NCBI RefSeq assembly: GCF_040096055.1
Contig: NZ_JBBMFK010000001.1
Coordinates: forward strand, 62,001 to 126,000
Source of the DNA: Pseudoflavonifractor intestinihominis
GTDB lineage: Bacteria; Bacillota; Clostridia; Oscillospirales; Oscillospiraceae
Direction of reading: 5' to 3'
DNA: 64,000 bases
Shown here: piece after piece, positions 50,822 to 59,524 of the stretch
Numbering within the stretch: the stretch's first letter is position 1
Layout: each line of letters begins with the position of its first letter
Notes under the pieces: generated by a model
The model's input: only the letters and a program-made list of their open reading frames with translations
Told to the model about the DNA's origin: nothing
The model's database searches: none
Position numbers and translations under genes: made by a program

Positions 50822-52021
50822 TCAGTCCAGCGCCCGGATCTTGTAGGAGAGCTTGAGGAAGTTCCGCCGGTGCTGCCGGTAGAAGGCGGAGACCACGCGC
50901 TCCATGACCATGGTGCTGTTCTCAAAGTTGGCGGCGGGCAGCATCACCACGAACTGGGCGCCCGAGTATTTGGACACCACGTCGCCCCGGCGCAGGCTGC
51001 CGGTGAGCACCTCCTGGAGCTGATCCATGGTGGCGGCCAGCACGCTCAGGGGCGGCACGCCCCCGTCGGGCAGGGAGACGGTGATGAGGGCGATGTGGAC
51101 CGAAGTGCCGCTGCGGGCGGCCCGGCGGGCCTCCAGCCGGTAGGCCTCCCGGAAGAAACCGTACTCGCAGACAAAGGCCCCGGGGCGGGCGGCGGCCTCC
51201 CGCAGGTCGTCCTGGATGGACTCCAGGTCGGTCTCCAGCGACTTCTCCACGCTCATGATCTCGTTGTACAGCTCCCGCAGCTCCTGGGAGGGGCGCACGC
51301 CCAGGTTGCGGTAGAGCAGGTCGGTGGCCGACTCGTAGTGGGCCAGGGCGGCGGTGTCGTTGCCCTGGCGCAGCAGGGAGCGGACGATGAGGATGTGCAG
51401 GTTCTCATCCAGGGAGTCCAGATGGCTGGCCCGGGTGCAGACCTCGGTCATCTCCTCAAAGAGCTCCTTTTTCTCCAGCAGGGCGGCGTAGTCCTTGATC
51501 ATCTGGAGGTAGAGGTTGTGGTATTCCACCGAGTAGGGGATGATCCACAGGGAGCCCTCCAGCTTGGGCAGAAAGTCCCCCCGGTAGAGCTGCTCGGCCT
51601 GGCGGTAGAGGGACAGGCGGCTCTCGTCGGACAGGCGGCCGTCGTTGGCCTTGTGGCACAGGGCCTCGAACTCGTCGATGTCCAGGGTACAGGAAATGTC
51701 CGGATTCCAGGAGTAGGACCCCCGGCGGGAGAGGATGGGCTCCACCTCCGAGCCGAACAGGGGCTCCAGCATGGCCCGCACCCGGTAGAGCAGGGTCTTG
51801 AGGGCGTTGACCGGGTTGGCGCTGTTCTCACCCGGCCAGAACTGCTCGATGAATTCGCTCTGGGGCACGTTCCGGTCCCGGTGGACCAGCAGGTAGGAGA
51901 GCACGTTCCAGAGCTTTTGGGAGCGATTTGCCTCGTCTGTCAGCACGTGACCGTCCACAGCGATGGAAAAACCGCCCAACATAGTGACTTTTACGTTTTT
52001 GATACCAGCGGAATCGCTCAT
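50822..52021 (-). CDS. BTAD (SARP-type) transcriptional regulator with degenerate GGDEF-like C-terminal domain
   Basis: 399 residues from the ATG at 52019-52021. Residues about 8-95 form an OmpR-type winged helix (KVTMLGGFSIAVDG; SQKLWNVLSYLLVHRDRNVPQSEFIEQFWP). Residues 100-245 are a bacterial transcriptional activation (BTAD) TPR-like domain. Residues 285-395 resemble a diguanylate cyclase fold (SLRRGDVVSKYSGAQFVVML), with SGAQF where an active enzyme has GGDEF. It is divergent from the first surface gene. SARP-type proteins bind direct repeats near -35, which both surface-gene promoters have. Confidence 0.85.
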   Translation of the reverse strand: MSDSAGIKNVKVTMLGGFSIAVDGHVLTDEANRSQKLWNVLSYLLVHRDRNVPQSEFIEQFWPGENSANPVNALKTLLYRVRAMLEPLFGSEVEPILSRRGSYSWNPDISCTLDIDEFEALCHKANDGRLSDESRLSLYRQAEQLYRGDFLPKLEGSLWIIPYSVEYHNLYLQMIKDYAALLEKKELFEEMTEVCTRASHLDSLDENLHILIVRSLLRQGNDTAALAHYESATDLLYRNLGVRPSQELRELYNEIMSVEKSLETDLESIQDDLREAAARPGAFVCEYGFFREAYRLEARRAARSGTSVHIALITVSLPDGGVPPLSVLAATMDQLQEVLTGSLRRGDVVSKYSGAQFVVMLPAANFENSTMVMERVVSAFYRQHRRNFLKLSYKIRALD

Positions 52022-52088
52022 GACAGGCACCTGCTTTCGTCGGTAATATTTCCGGGAAAAAACAATGGGCAGAATCCAGACTGTTCCT

Positions 52089-52117
52089 ATTATAGCACAG
52101 GATTGAAAAGGCTGGAA
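52089..52117 (-). promoter_or_regulatory. Promoter of the BTAD regulator gene
   Basis: On the minus strand TTCCAG and TATAAT with a 17-bp spacer and an upstream TG (extended -10), about 60 bp before the start. Confidence 0.6.
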
Positions 52118-52223
52118 GAGTCTTTTTTCTATTTTATCGGGAATTTTTTTCGTAAAAAAACAGCCTCCTGCCCAAAAGAGGCCGGACGGAAAAAGGGAAG
52201 TGAAAAAATATACTTTTTCAAAA

Positions 52224-52257
52224 TATAACCCGAAATGTAACCTTGCGGTGGTAGAGT
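52224..52257 (+). promoter_or_regulatory. Promoter of surface protein 1 with direct-repeat activator box
   Basis: TATAACC (52224-52230) and TGTAACC (52236-52242) lie 9 nt upstream of a TAGAGT -10 element (52252-52257). The 13-bp block CCGAAATGTAACC is identical in the promoter at 55241-55273, at the same distance from the -10. There is no -35 hexamer, as expected for an activator-dependent promoter. Confidence 0.6.
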
Positions 52258-52312
52258 GGGTACAGCGCCGGACGAGACGGGATTTTTTCGCGGAAAGAAG
52301 CGGAAAAATCCG

Positions 52313-52414
52313 GCGGAATCCGGCAAGAAAAGGGCAAACCGGCTGAAAGGCCGGGACGCAAAGCCTGGAGGCTAAAGCGGTGGGGGAGCGCCGCCACGTC
52401 CGTCCGGCTGCCGC
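52313..52414 (+). promoter_or_regulatory. c-di-GMP-I (GEMM) riboswitch upstream of surface protein 1
   Basis: The conserved core is present: GGGCAAACC, a P2 stem with GAAA tetraloop, GGGACGCAAAGCC, GGAGGCTAAAG and a P3 stem. The P1 stem pairs GCGG/CCGC and CCGG/CCGG. The base at the position that separates c-di-GMP from cGAMP binders is G, as in c-di-GMP aptamers. No T-tract terminator follows, so control of translation or RNA stability is more likely than termination. Confidence 0.88.
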
Positions 52415-52456
52415 ATACTTACAACTGCCCGCGCAAAGCGAGGAAGGAGAATGAGC

Positions 52457-55057
52457 ATGTTGGCAAGAATGAGCAAGAAGGCCCTGGCCCTTCTCATGGT
52501 GTTCTGTATGGTGGTGAGCGCCCTGTCCATCGGGGCCCTGGCCGCTGTGGAGACCCCCAATGGGACCTATGACGGAGACCTGACCTTTGAGTACCATATC
52601 ACGGCCAAGGCGCTGAAGGATATGGTGAAGGGCGAGAAGGAATACGGCTACCGCGATATCCACGGGGCCACCCTGTTCTTCGGCGACGACAGCCGGGAGC
52701 TGAAGTGGAACGGAGTGCCCAATATCTACTGGACTGCGGTGAGCGGCCTGGAGGACAAGCAGCCCGGGGACATGACCGCCCTTGAGCTGTATCTGGACAA
52801 CGGCTGCACCCGGAAGACCCTGCGCTTCAGCGGCGAGGAGCTTCAGGCCCTGTTCTATGAGAAGGCTGCAAGCGGCTTCTACGAGATTGAGCTGAAGGAC
52901 GCCGGCTCCACCCAGCCCGGAGAGCCCGAGCTGAGCATCCAGAACGTCTATGTGTATGTGGACGGCAAGGAGGGCCAGGGCACCCCCAACGACCACGGCT
53001 ACTTCACCGTGGGCAAGATCCAGATGGAGCTGCCTGATCCCACCTCTGTGGTGGCCGGCGACAACTACTACAGCCAGTACGGCTCCGCCGTCTCCCTGAC
53101 CGGCATGGAGCGCTTTGCGGCCAACAGCTGGCTGAACCTGGCCGACGTGGAGTGGTACATGCTCCGGGTGGCCGACGGCGCCGACAACTATGTGGACAGC
53201 GGCGAGTACGTCTGGCACCTGGACGGCAAGCTCCTGGACAAGGTCCAGCTCTACCACGTGACCTATGACGCCAACGGCGGCACCGGCACTGTGACCGACG
53301 AGGCGGGCTACATGGCCGGCCAGACCTTCACCCCCAAGAGCGGCGACGGCCTGACCCGGGACGGCTATGACTTCCTGGGCTGGTCCACCGACAAGAACGC
53401 CTCCGCCCCGGACAGCACCTTCGCCATCCCCTCCCAGGGCGGCGACGTGACTCTCTACGCGGTGTGGAAGGAGTCCAAGCCCACCTCCCAGACCTATGTG
53501 CTCCAGTACTACTACAAGGTGAACAACACCTACGTGAGCTTTGCCTCCGAGCTGTATGAGAGCGGCGAGACCGCCGTCATCATCAGCGGTGCGCCCACCA
53601 TGCCCGGCTACACCCTGGTGGGGTGGAACACCAACCCCGACGGCACCGGCATCACCTACAAGGCCGGCGACAAGCTGGTGATGACCGCCAACGAGAGCCT
53701 GTACGCCGTGTGGGAGGAGGAGAAGCCCGTCCCCCAGACCTACGTGCTCCAGTACTACTACAAGGACAACAACACCTACGTGAGCTTTGCCTCCGAGCTG
53801 TATGAGAGCGGCGAGACCGCCGTTGTCATCAGCGGGGAGCCCTCCCTGCCCGGCTATACCTTTGCCGGCTGGAATACCAACCCCGACGGCAGCGGCGACT
53901 CCTACAAGGCCGGCGACAAGATCGTCATGACCGCCAACATGAGCCTGTACGCCCAGTGGACTCAGAACGGCGGCACCGATCCCCAGCCCGCTACCTATAC
54001 CGTGAACTACATCTGTGTGGGCGACGTGCCCCAGGGATATGCCGCCCCCGCCAGCGCGTCCTACACCGCGGGCACCCAGGTGACCGTGGCCGCCGCACCC
54101 ACCGCTGAGGGCTACACCTTCTCCGGCTGGAGCTGCGACCTGGTGACCATCTCCGGCGGCAAGTTCACCATGCCCGACTACGACGTGTACCTGGTGGGCA
54201 CCTGGACCAAGGACGGCGGCACCGATCCCCAGCCCACTACTTACACCGTGACCTTCAAGACTGAGGCGGGCGGCACCATCAACGGGGGCACCACCAATGT
54301 GAGCGGCACCTACACCGAGGGCGCGGCGTTCCCCGCCGTCCCCACCACCGCGGCCAACAGCGGCTACACCTTCGACGGCTGGTATGACGAGAGCGGCAGC
54401 AAGGTGACCGAGTGGCCCGCCACCGTCACCGCCAGCGCTGTCTACACCGCCAAGTGGACCGCCGACGGCGGCTCCGTCACGCCTCCTCCCACCCCCGGCT
54501 ATATGTACTACCATGTCACCGTCAACTACCTGGACCGGGCCGACGGCAGCAAGATTGCCCAGAGCTACACCAGCCCCAGCCACATCGAGGGCAGCGCATA
54601 TGACGTGAGCGAGCAGGACGCCATCGCCATCGACGGCTACACCTACGACGGCACCGAGGGCGACAGCCTGACCGGCGTGCTCAACAGCAACAAGACCGTG
54701 AATGTGTACTACGTGGCCGACGGCACCGACATCCCCGACGACGACACGCCCACCACTGACCTGCCCGACGTACCCGGCGGCGACGGCGGCCAGACCGACA
54801 TCCCCGACGACAACACCCCCACCACCGATCTGCCCGGCACCGGCGACACGGGCAATACCGGCACCGGCGACACCGGCACCGGCAGCGAGACCAACATCCC
54901 CGACGGCGAGACACCCACCGGCAACCTGCCTCAGACCGGTACCCAGGCGCAGGTCTCCGCGGCCCGCGTGGCCCTGGGCGCCATGGCCCTGTCCGCCGCT
55001 CTGGCGGCGGCCGGACTGGCGCTGATCCTGTTCCGCAAGAGCCGGAGAAACGCCTGA
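52457..55057 (+). CDS. Surface protein 1: InlB-B repeat/MucBP protein with LPQTG sortase signal
   Basis: 866 residues from the second ATG, 7 bp after AAGGAG (an ATG at 52451 abuts that site). A signal peptide (MLARMSKKALALLMVFCMVV) is followed by an unknown N-domain (about 25-270) and a Listeria-type InlB-B repeat with LYAVW. A tandem 82-residue repeat (53489-53980), further GW-type repeats and a MucBP domain near 690-760 come next. After an Asp/Pro/Thr linker come NLPQTG, a hydrophobic helix and FRKSRRNA. It should be wall-anchored by sortase, probably an adhesin, under c-di-GMP riboswitch control. Confidence 0.9.
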   Translation: MLARMSKKALALLMVFCMVVSALSIGALAAVETPNGTYDGDLTFEYHITAKALKDMVKGEKEYGYRDIHGATLFFGDDSRELKWNGVPNIYWTAVSGLEDKQPGDMTALELYLDNGCTRKTLRFSGEELQALFYEKAASGFYEIELKDAGSTQPGEPELSIQNVYVYVDGKEGQGTPNDHGYFTVGKIQMELPDPTSVVAGDNYYSQYGSAVSLTGMERFAANSWLNLADVEWYMLRVADGADNYVDSGEYVWHLDGKLLDKVQLYHVTYDANGGTGTVTDEAGYMAGQTFTPKSGDGLTRDGYDFLGWSTDKNASAPDSTFAIPSQGGDVTLYAVWKESKPTSQTYVLQYYYKVNNTYVSFASELYESGETAVIISGAPTMPGYTLVGWNTNPDGTGITYKAGDKLVMTANESLYAVWEEEKPVPQTYVLQYYYKDNNTYVSFASELYESGETAVVISGEPSLPGYTFAGWNTNPDGSGDSYKAGDKIVMTANMSLYAQWTQNGGTDPQPATYTVNYICVGDVPQGYAAPASASYTAGTQVTVAAAPTAEGYTFSGWSCDLVTISGGKFTMPDYDVYLVGTWTKDGGTDPQPTTYTVTFKTEAGGTINGGTTNVSGTYTEGAAFPAVPTTAANSGYTFDGWYDESGSKVTEWPATVTASAVYTAKWTADGGSVTPPPTPGYMYYHVTVNYLDRADGSKIAQSYTSPSHIEGSAYDVSEQDAIAIDGYTYDGTEGDSLTGVLNSNKTVNVYYVADGTDIPDDDTPTTDLPDVPGGDGGQTDIPDDNTPTTDLPGTGDTGNTGTGDTGTGSETNIPDGETPTGNLPQTGTQAQVSAARVALGAMALSAALAAAGLALILFRKSRRNA
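53489..53980 (+). repeat. Tandem 246-bp repeat within surface protein 1
   Basis: Two consecutive 82-codon units starting at 53489 and 53735 (QTYVLQYYYK...NTYVSFASELYESGETAV) are nearly identical in protein and closely similar in DNA. They are InlB-B-like beta units ending LYAVW or LYAQW. Confidence 0.85.
54497..54780 (+). repeat. Copy 1 of a 284-bp near-identical segment (MucBP domain and linker)
   Basis: It matches 60817-61100 with about 16 mismatches in 284 bases by eye, covering a MucBP domain and the start of the wall-spanning linker. Confidence 0.85.
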
Positions 55058-55096
55058 GCGGAGAGGCCATAGCTTCCGTAATATAGGATAACGGCG

Positions 55097-55133
55097 CCAG
55101 GCGGCGGTCCCGATGGACCGCCGCCTGGTTTTT
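55097..55133 (+). terminator. Terminator of surface protein 1 gene
   Basis: A perfect 14-bp stem with a 4-nt loop followed by TTTTT. Confidence 0.92.
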
Positions 55134-55240
55134 CACAGGTAAAGAAAAACCGCCGATCCTGACAGAGCGCCGGGTTTACAGAAAACAGAAGAGGAAAAAC
55201 GGTATAAAAAACGGTGATGCCGGGAGAGAAAAAAATCAGA

Positions 55241-55273
55241 TGTGACCGAAATGTAACCACGGCCATGTATAAT
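55241..55273 (+). promoter_or_regulatory. Promoter of surface unit 2 with direct-repeat activator box
   Basis: TGTGACC (55241-55247) and TGTAACC (55252-55258) have an 11-bp period. They lie 9 nt upstream of a perfect TATAAT (55268-55273), with no -35 hexamer. It shares CCGAAATGTAACC with the first surface promoter. Confidence 0.68.
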
Positions 55274-55321
55274 AATCCGTGTAAGTGCAGGAGAGAGGCA
55301 GTGCAAAGGAGCGTGCATGCG

Positions 55322-55522
55322 ATGAAGACAAACGGCGGTGAGACATTTTTGGTTCAGATCCGCAATACACAGAACGCGACCTGGCAGGGAACTGTTGCGT
55401 GGACAGACGGGCGCAAACAGGAGACCTTTCGCAGTGCGCTGGAACTGATACGACTGATGGACAGCGTCCTCAGTGCCGGAGATAACCAAGAAGAAAGCGG
55501 GGAGGAAAACAGAAGAAAATAA
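55322..55522 (+). CDS. 66-residue WQG-domain protein ahead of surface protein 2
   Basis: 66 residues from the ATG 10 bp after AAAGGAG. It has NATWQGTVAWTDG followed by FRSALELIRL, matching the C-terminal part of the protein encoded beside pilT (44790-45221). A charged tail ends it. It has no signal peptide. It lies between the activator-box promoter and the second riboswitch, so it is transcribed without passing the riboswitch, unlike the surface gene after it. Function unknown. Confidence 0.72.
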   Translation: MKTNGGETFLVQIRNTQNATWQGTVAWTDGRKQETFRSALELIRLMDSVLSAGDNQEESGEENRRK

Positions 55523-55610
55523 CGCTCACACCCAGCAGAAGAGGAAAGAAGCGCAGATCCATGCGGGGACAATCCCGCTCCCATTTCCCGCAGGGGATGG
55601 GAAGAGCTCT

Positions 55611-55705
55611 ATGGAACCGACAAATGGCAAACCGGCTGAAAAACCGGGACGCAAAGTCAGGAGGCTAAAGCGGAGTCCCCTCCGCCACGCCCGTCCGACC
55701 GCCGC
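55611..55705 (+). promoter_or_regulatory. c-di-GMP-I (GEMM) riboswitch upstream of surface protein 2
   Basis: Core elements: TGGCAAACC, a P2 with GAAA loop (CCGGCT/AACCGG), GGGACGCAAAG, GGAGGCTAAAG and P3 GCGGA/TCCGC. The c-di-GMP-type G is kept. The P1 stem is weaker than in the first copy. It sits between the small WQG gene and the surface gene, 30 bp before the start codon. Confidence 0.83.
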
Positions 55706-55735
55706 ACTTCTATTCTCAATGAGAGGAGAATGAAA

Positions 55736-58700
55736 ATGTTGGCAAAGAAAACGAAGAGAATCCTGGCATCCCTGCTCACCGCAGCCATGGTAGTGGGCCT
55801 GCTGCCCATGAGCGTACTGGCCGCGGGGGGAGAACTCCTGAGTCCAGAGAGCAAGTATTACGCCACGGACGGCACCCCTACCAGCCAATCCAACGCCAAG
55901 GTGGTCCTCAGCAAGAACGCTGAGCGCACCGCCGCCGACGAGTGGCAGGTCACCCTGTCGGCCAAAGTGAACGACATCCAGATCGAACAGCAGCCCCTTG
56001 AGGTCACCTTTGTCCTGGACGTATCCGGCTCCATGGCATGGTGCGCCGAGGAGCACACCCACGACAGCAGCTGCATCGGCTGCGGCCTGGAGGAGCACAC
56101 ACATGGCAGGGACTGCTACAACTGGTGGGGGCAGCTGATTTGCAACAAGGAAGAGCACACCCACAACAGCAGCTGCTACACCTGCGGCAAGGAAGAGCAT
56201 GTCCATATTTCCACCGGCTGGAACGCCAATGTCTCCGGCGGCGAGCCCTGCAGCCTGGTGAAGAGCGGCAAGGCCCAGTCCCGGCTTGAAATCGCCGTCT
56301 CCGCCATCAAGAACATGGTGGACACCCTGAGAGCGCAGCTGGGCGGCAAACTGACAGCTAACTTTGTGATCTTCTCTTCCGATGGATACGGAAATGGCGT
56401 CAGAAAGAATAGTAGCGCCAAGGTGATCTCGGAGAGCCAGCTGGACAGCCTGACAGCTGTGGGCGGTACCGACCTGTCCGCCGGCGTGACGCTGGGCGTT
56501 GACCAGTTTAAGAGCAGCTCCGCCCGCCAGGTGCTGGTGGTCGTGGCCGACGGTGACTCCGACGACGGCTATCCCAACCGGACCGCCACCAACTTCAAGA
56601 ATGACGGCGGCATTATCTACACCGTGGGCTTCACCTTCTCCAGCAGCAGCTTCAACAATCTGGCCACGGATGCGGACCACGCCCTGCTGGCCAGCGACGA
56701 TACCGAGCTGGGCGAGGCCATGGAGGACATCTCCACCGACATCACCGCCATGATCTGGGACCCCATGGGGGACAACTTCTCCGTGGTGAAGGGCAGCGCC
56801 CAGGCGTCGGGCATTACCGACGGCGTCCTGAACGAGTACAGCGACCTGATCACCTGGTATCCCGGCGAAACTCAGCTGGACCGGAACAATGACATCGTCA
56901 CCCTGACCTACACCGTCAAGCTGAAGGACAGCGCCAAGACCGCCGGCGTACATACCGGTGTGCCCCTCAACGGCGACGCGGAGCTTCAGTACAAGGTCAG
57001 CAACAGCGAGAACGGCCCCATCAACGCCGACTTCCCCCTGCCCAAGGCCAGCTATGAGGTGGGCACCATGACCGTGGAGTACCGGGACGTGGAGACCGGC
57101 GCGCCCATCAGCGTGCTGCCCGCCGACCGGACCATCACCACCATCACCGACTACGGCGAGCCTGTCTTTGACGTGAACCTGCCCGCCGAGAGCGTCCCCC
57201 AGGGCACCAACCAGACCTGGTTCTATGTGAGCAGCGCGCTGGACGGCGACCGGGAGTACAGCGACACGGAGGCCAATATTGCCGCCACCACCGGAGAGCA
57301 CACCCTGGTGCGGTACTACAAGCTCCAGAACTCCTACACCGTGACCTACCAGTACACCGGCGATGTGCCGCAGGGCGCGCCCACCGCGCCTGACAGCCAG
57401 ACCTATCCCGAGGGCACCGTGCTTGACGTGGAGGCCGCCCCCGTCCTGCCCGGCTATGAGTTCTCCGGCTGGACCACCGATGACGCCGCCGTCTCCGATG
57501 GCAAGTTCACCGTCAACAGTGACGTGACCTTCACCGGCTCCTGGAAGGCCCTGCCCTACTACACCGTGGTGGCCAATTTCTACACCAACACCGACAACGA
57601 GGGTTACAATCAGGACAACACTGAGTCTGTTACTCTCAAGTCCCTGACCTATGGCGACTACCAGGACTATGTGGCCTCTGAAAAGCAGACCTGGGAGGGC
57701 AACGGCCAGACCTACACCCTGAACGCCGAGGCCACCGACACCCAGACCGACGGTCTGAGCACCGTCATCACCCTGCGGTACGAGCGCAGCGTGACCAGCT
57801 CCGCGGAGTATGAGGTGGTACATGAGTACTACGTCCGCACCGACGGCGTAATTGCCGATACGCCTGAGGACACGCTCACCGACGGCCCCATCGCGGGCAA
57901 GCACGACCAGGTCATCGACGCGGACACCATCACCGCCAAGCCTGTCAACGGCGTGTATACCTACACCGAGACGAGCCGCTCCGGCGACATCACGCTGGAC
58001 AAGAACAGCAAGCAGACCATCACCATCACCTACGTCCGGGACCGCTACACCGTCACCACCTGGATCGACGAAAACGGTACCATCACCCCCGACACCGCCG
58101 TCTATGACGCCGGCGAGGACGTGAAGGTGGACTGGAAGGCCAACCTGGGTTATGAGGTGGCCAGCGTCAAGGTGGACGGTGAGAGCTCTTCTGCCGACGG
58201 CACCATCTCCTTCAACGGCCTGGATGCCGCCCACAGCGTGGAGGTCACCACCAGTCCCATCGACTACCAGCTCCATGTGAAGTACGTGTTTACCGATGAC
58301 AGCACCCACGAGGACGAGGGCTTTGTGGACTACACCGAGGAGCACATCTACCACATCGGCGATTCCTATGAAGTCACCGCGCCTGCCGGCCCTGCCGGGT
58401 ATACGTACAGCCCCGAACTCTCCGCCTACACCAGCGGCACCTTCGGCGCCAGGGATGTGACCGTCTATCTGACCTACACCCCCAACGACAAGTCCACCGC
58501 CATCGTCCTGTTCCAGGACCGGAACGGCAATGACCTCCAGACCGCCATCAGCGACTCCGGCCTGGTGGGCCAGTCCTACGATGTGAGCGCTGCCGAGGAT
58601 TACACGGAGATCACCACCTATGGCGGCGTGCGCTATCAGTTCGTGGGCGACGACATCGCCACCACCGGCGCCGCCTATTCCGGAACCCTGCCCGAGGGCG

Positions 58701-59524
58701 GCGTGACCATCATCCGTACCTATGAGCCCCTGCCCACCTACACTGTGACCTATGATCCCGGCAAGTGCGGCACCTTTAAGCATCAGATCACCTCCGGCCT
58801 CTACGCCGGCGACCCCACCCCCGCCTTTAACGGAACCCCCACCGGCGCGGACAACTGGGTGTTCGACGGCTGGTCCCCTGAGGTGACCGCCACCGTCACC
58901 GGCGACGTGACCTATGTGGCCCAGTGGAAGGAGATGCCTAAGCTCACCGTGGTGTATGAGCTGTACACCTCCCACAACGGCGGAGCGTACGAGCTAACCG
59001 ACACCGTTACCATCAAGGACGCCGAGTATGTGGCCCTGGGCGTACAGAGCCACACGGCCCCTGCCGCCTACGGGGACGGCTATGCTCTGGTGGGCGAGGC
59101 CACCCAGTCCACCGCCGCGCTGAGCTACAATGAGAGCGCCACCCTCACCTTCCGCTATGAGCGGCAGACCTTCGGCTCCGTGGACTACACGGTCAGATAC
59201 GTCTACCGCACCCTCACCGGCGACGCCGAGAATGTGACTGTGGACGGCTATCTGGATGTGCCCGCCACCGGCACCCACAGCAGCGTGGTCTACGCCGCCG
59301 ATGTGGAGGCAAAGCCCAACTACAACGGCAAGCTCTACGTGTTCAACGCCGCTGCCAGCGACAAGTCCATCACCCTGGACGGCAGCGTGGGACAGACCAT
59401 CACCCTGTATTATGACCGGTATGAGTACGTCGTCACCGTCAACGGCGATGAGGGCGTGGCCTCCACCACCGCGGCCAGGGCACCTATGAGAAGGGCAGCG
59501 ACGTCACCGTCAGCTGGACCCTGA
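55736..59524 (+). CDS. Surface protein 2, N-terminal part up to a frameshift: VWA domain plus MucBP-type repeats
   Basis: About 1,262 residues from the ATG 7 bp after AGGAG (an ATG at 55730 abuts it). A signal peptide (ILASLLTAAMVVGLLPMSVLA) leads to a von Willebrand A domain. Its MIDAS motif DVSGS (near 95) is followed by an inserted run of four EEHxH-type Cys/His units (about 103-158). The other MIDAS parts, GGTDLSAGV and VVVADGDSDDG, follow. Then come many MucBP and InlB-B-like repeats. The frame ends early: a base is missing near 59471-59474, and the protein sequence continues in the next frame to 61359. Confidence 0.85.
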   Translation: MLAKKTKRILASLLTAAMVVGLLPMSVLAAGGELLSPESKYYATDGTPTSQSNAKVVLSKNAERTAADEWQVTLSAKVNDIQIEQQPLEVTFVLDVSGSMAWCAEEHTHDSSCIGCGLEEHTHGRDCYNWWGQLICNKEEHTHNSSCYTCGKEEHVHISTGWNANVSGGEPCSLVKSGKAQSRLEIAVSAIKNMVDTLRAQLGGKLTANFVIFSSDGYGNGVRKNSSAKVISESQLDSLTAVGGTDLSAGVTLGVDQFKSSSARQVLVVVADGDSDDGYPNRTATNFKNDGGIIYTVGFTFSSSSFNNLATDADHALLASDDTELGEAMEDISTDITAMIWDPMGDNFSVVKGSAQASGITDGVLNEYSDLITWYPGETQLDRNNDIVTLTYTVKLKDSAKTAGVHTGVPLNGDAELQYKVSNSENGPINADFPLPKASYEVGTMTVEYRDVETGAPISVLPADRTITTITDYGEPVFDVNLPAESVPQGTNQTWFYVSSALDGDREYSDTEANIAATTGEHTLVRYYKLQNSYTVTYQYTGDVPQGAPTAPDSQTYPEGTVLDVEAAPVLPGYEFSGWTTDDAAVSDGKFTVNSDVTFTGSWKALPYYTVVANFYTNTDNEGYNQDNTESVTLKSLTYGDYQDYVASEKQTWEGNGQTYTLNAEATDTQTDGLSTVITLRYERSVTSSAEYEVVHEYYVRTDGVIADTPEDTLTDGPIAGKHDQVIDADTITAKPVNGVYTYTETSRSGDITLDKNSKQTITITYVRDRYTVTTWIDENGTITPDTAVYDAGEDVKVDWKANLGYEVASVKVDGESSSADGTISFNGLDAAHSVEVTTSPIDYQLHVKYVFTDDSTHEDEGFVDYTEEHIYHIGDSYEVTAPAGPAGYTYSPELSAYTSGTFGARDVTVYLTYTPNDKSTAIVLFQDRNGNDLQTAISDSGLVGQSYDVSAAEDYTEITTYGGVRYQFVGDDIATTGAAYSGTLPEGGVTIIRTYEPLPTYTVTYDPGKCGTFKHQITSGLYAGDPTPAFNGTPTGADNWVFDGWSPEVTATVTGDVTYVAQWKEMPKLTVVYELYTSHNGGAYELTDTVTIKDAEYVALGVQSHTAPAAYGDGYALVGEATQSTAALSYNESATLTFRYERQTFGSVDYTVRYVYRTLTGDAENVTVDGYLDVPATGTHSSVVYAADVEAKPNYNGKLYVFNAAASDKSITLDGSVGQTITLYYDRYEYVVTVNGDEGVASTTAARAPMRRAATSPSAGP

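Noticed and set aside
52022..54583. N-terminal extension of the BTAD regulator frame across the divergent surface gene
   Set aside because: The extension is antisense to surface protein 1 and has no family similarity; the regulator begins at the ATG at 52019-52021.
52313..55705. 3',3'-cGAMP specificity for the GEMM riboswitches
   Set aside because: The discriminating position is G in both copies, which is the c-di-GMP form; cGAMP riboswitches have A there.
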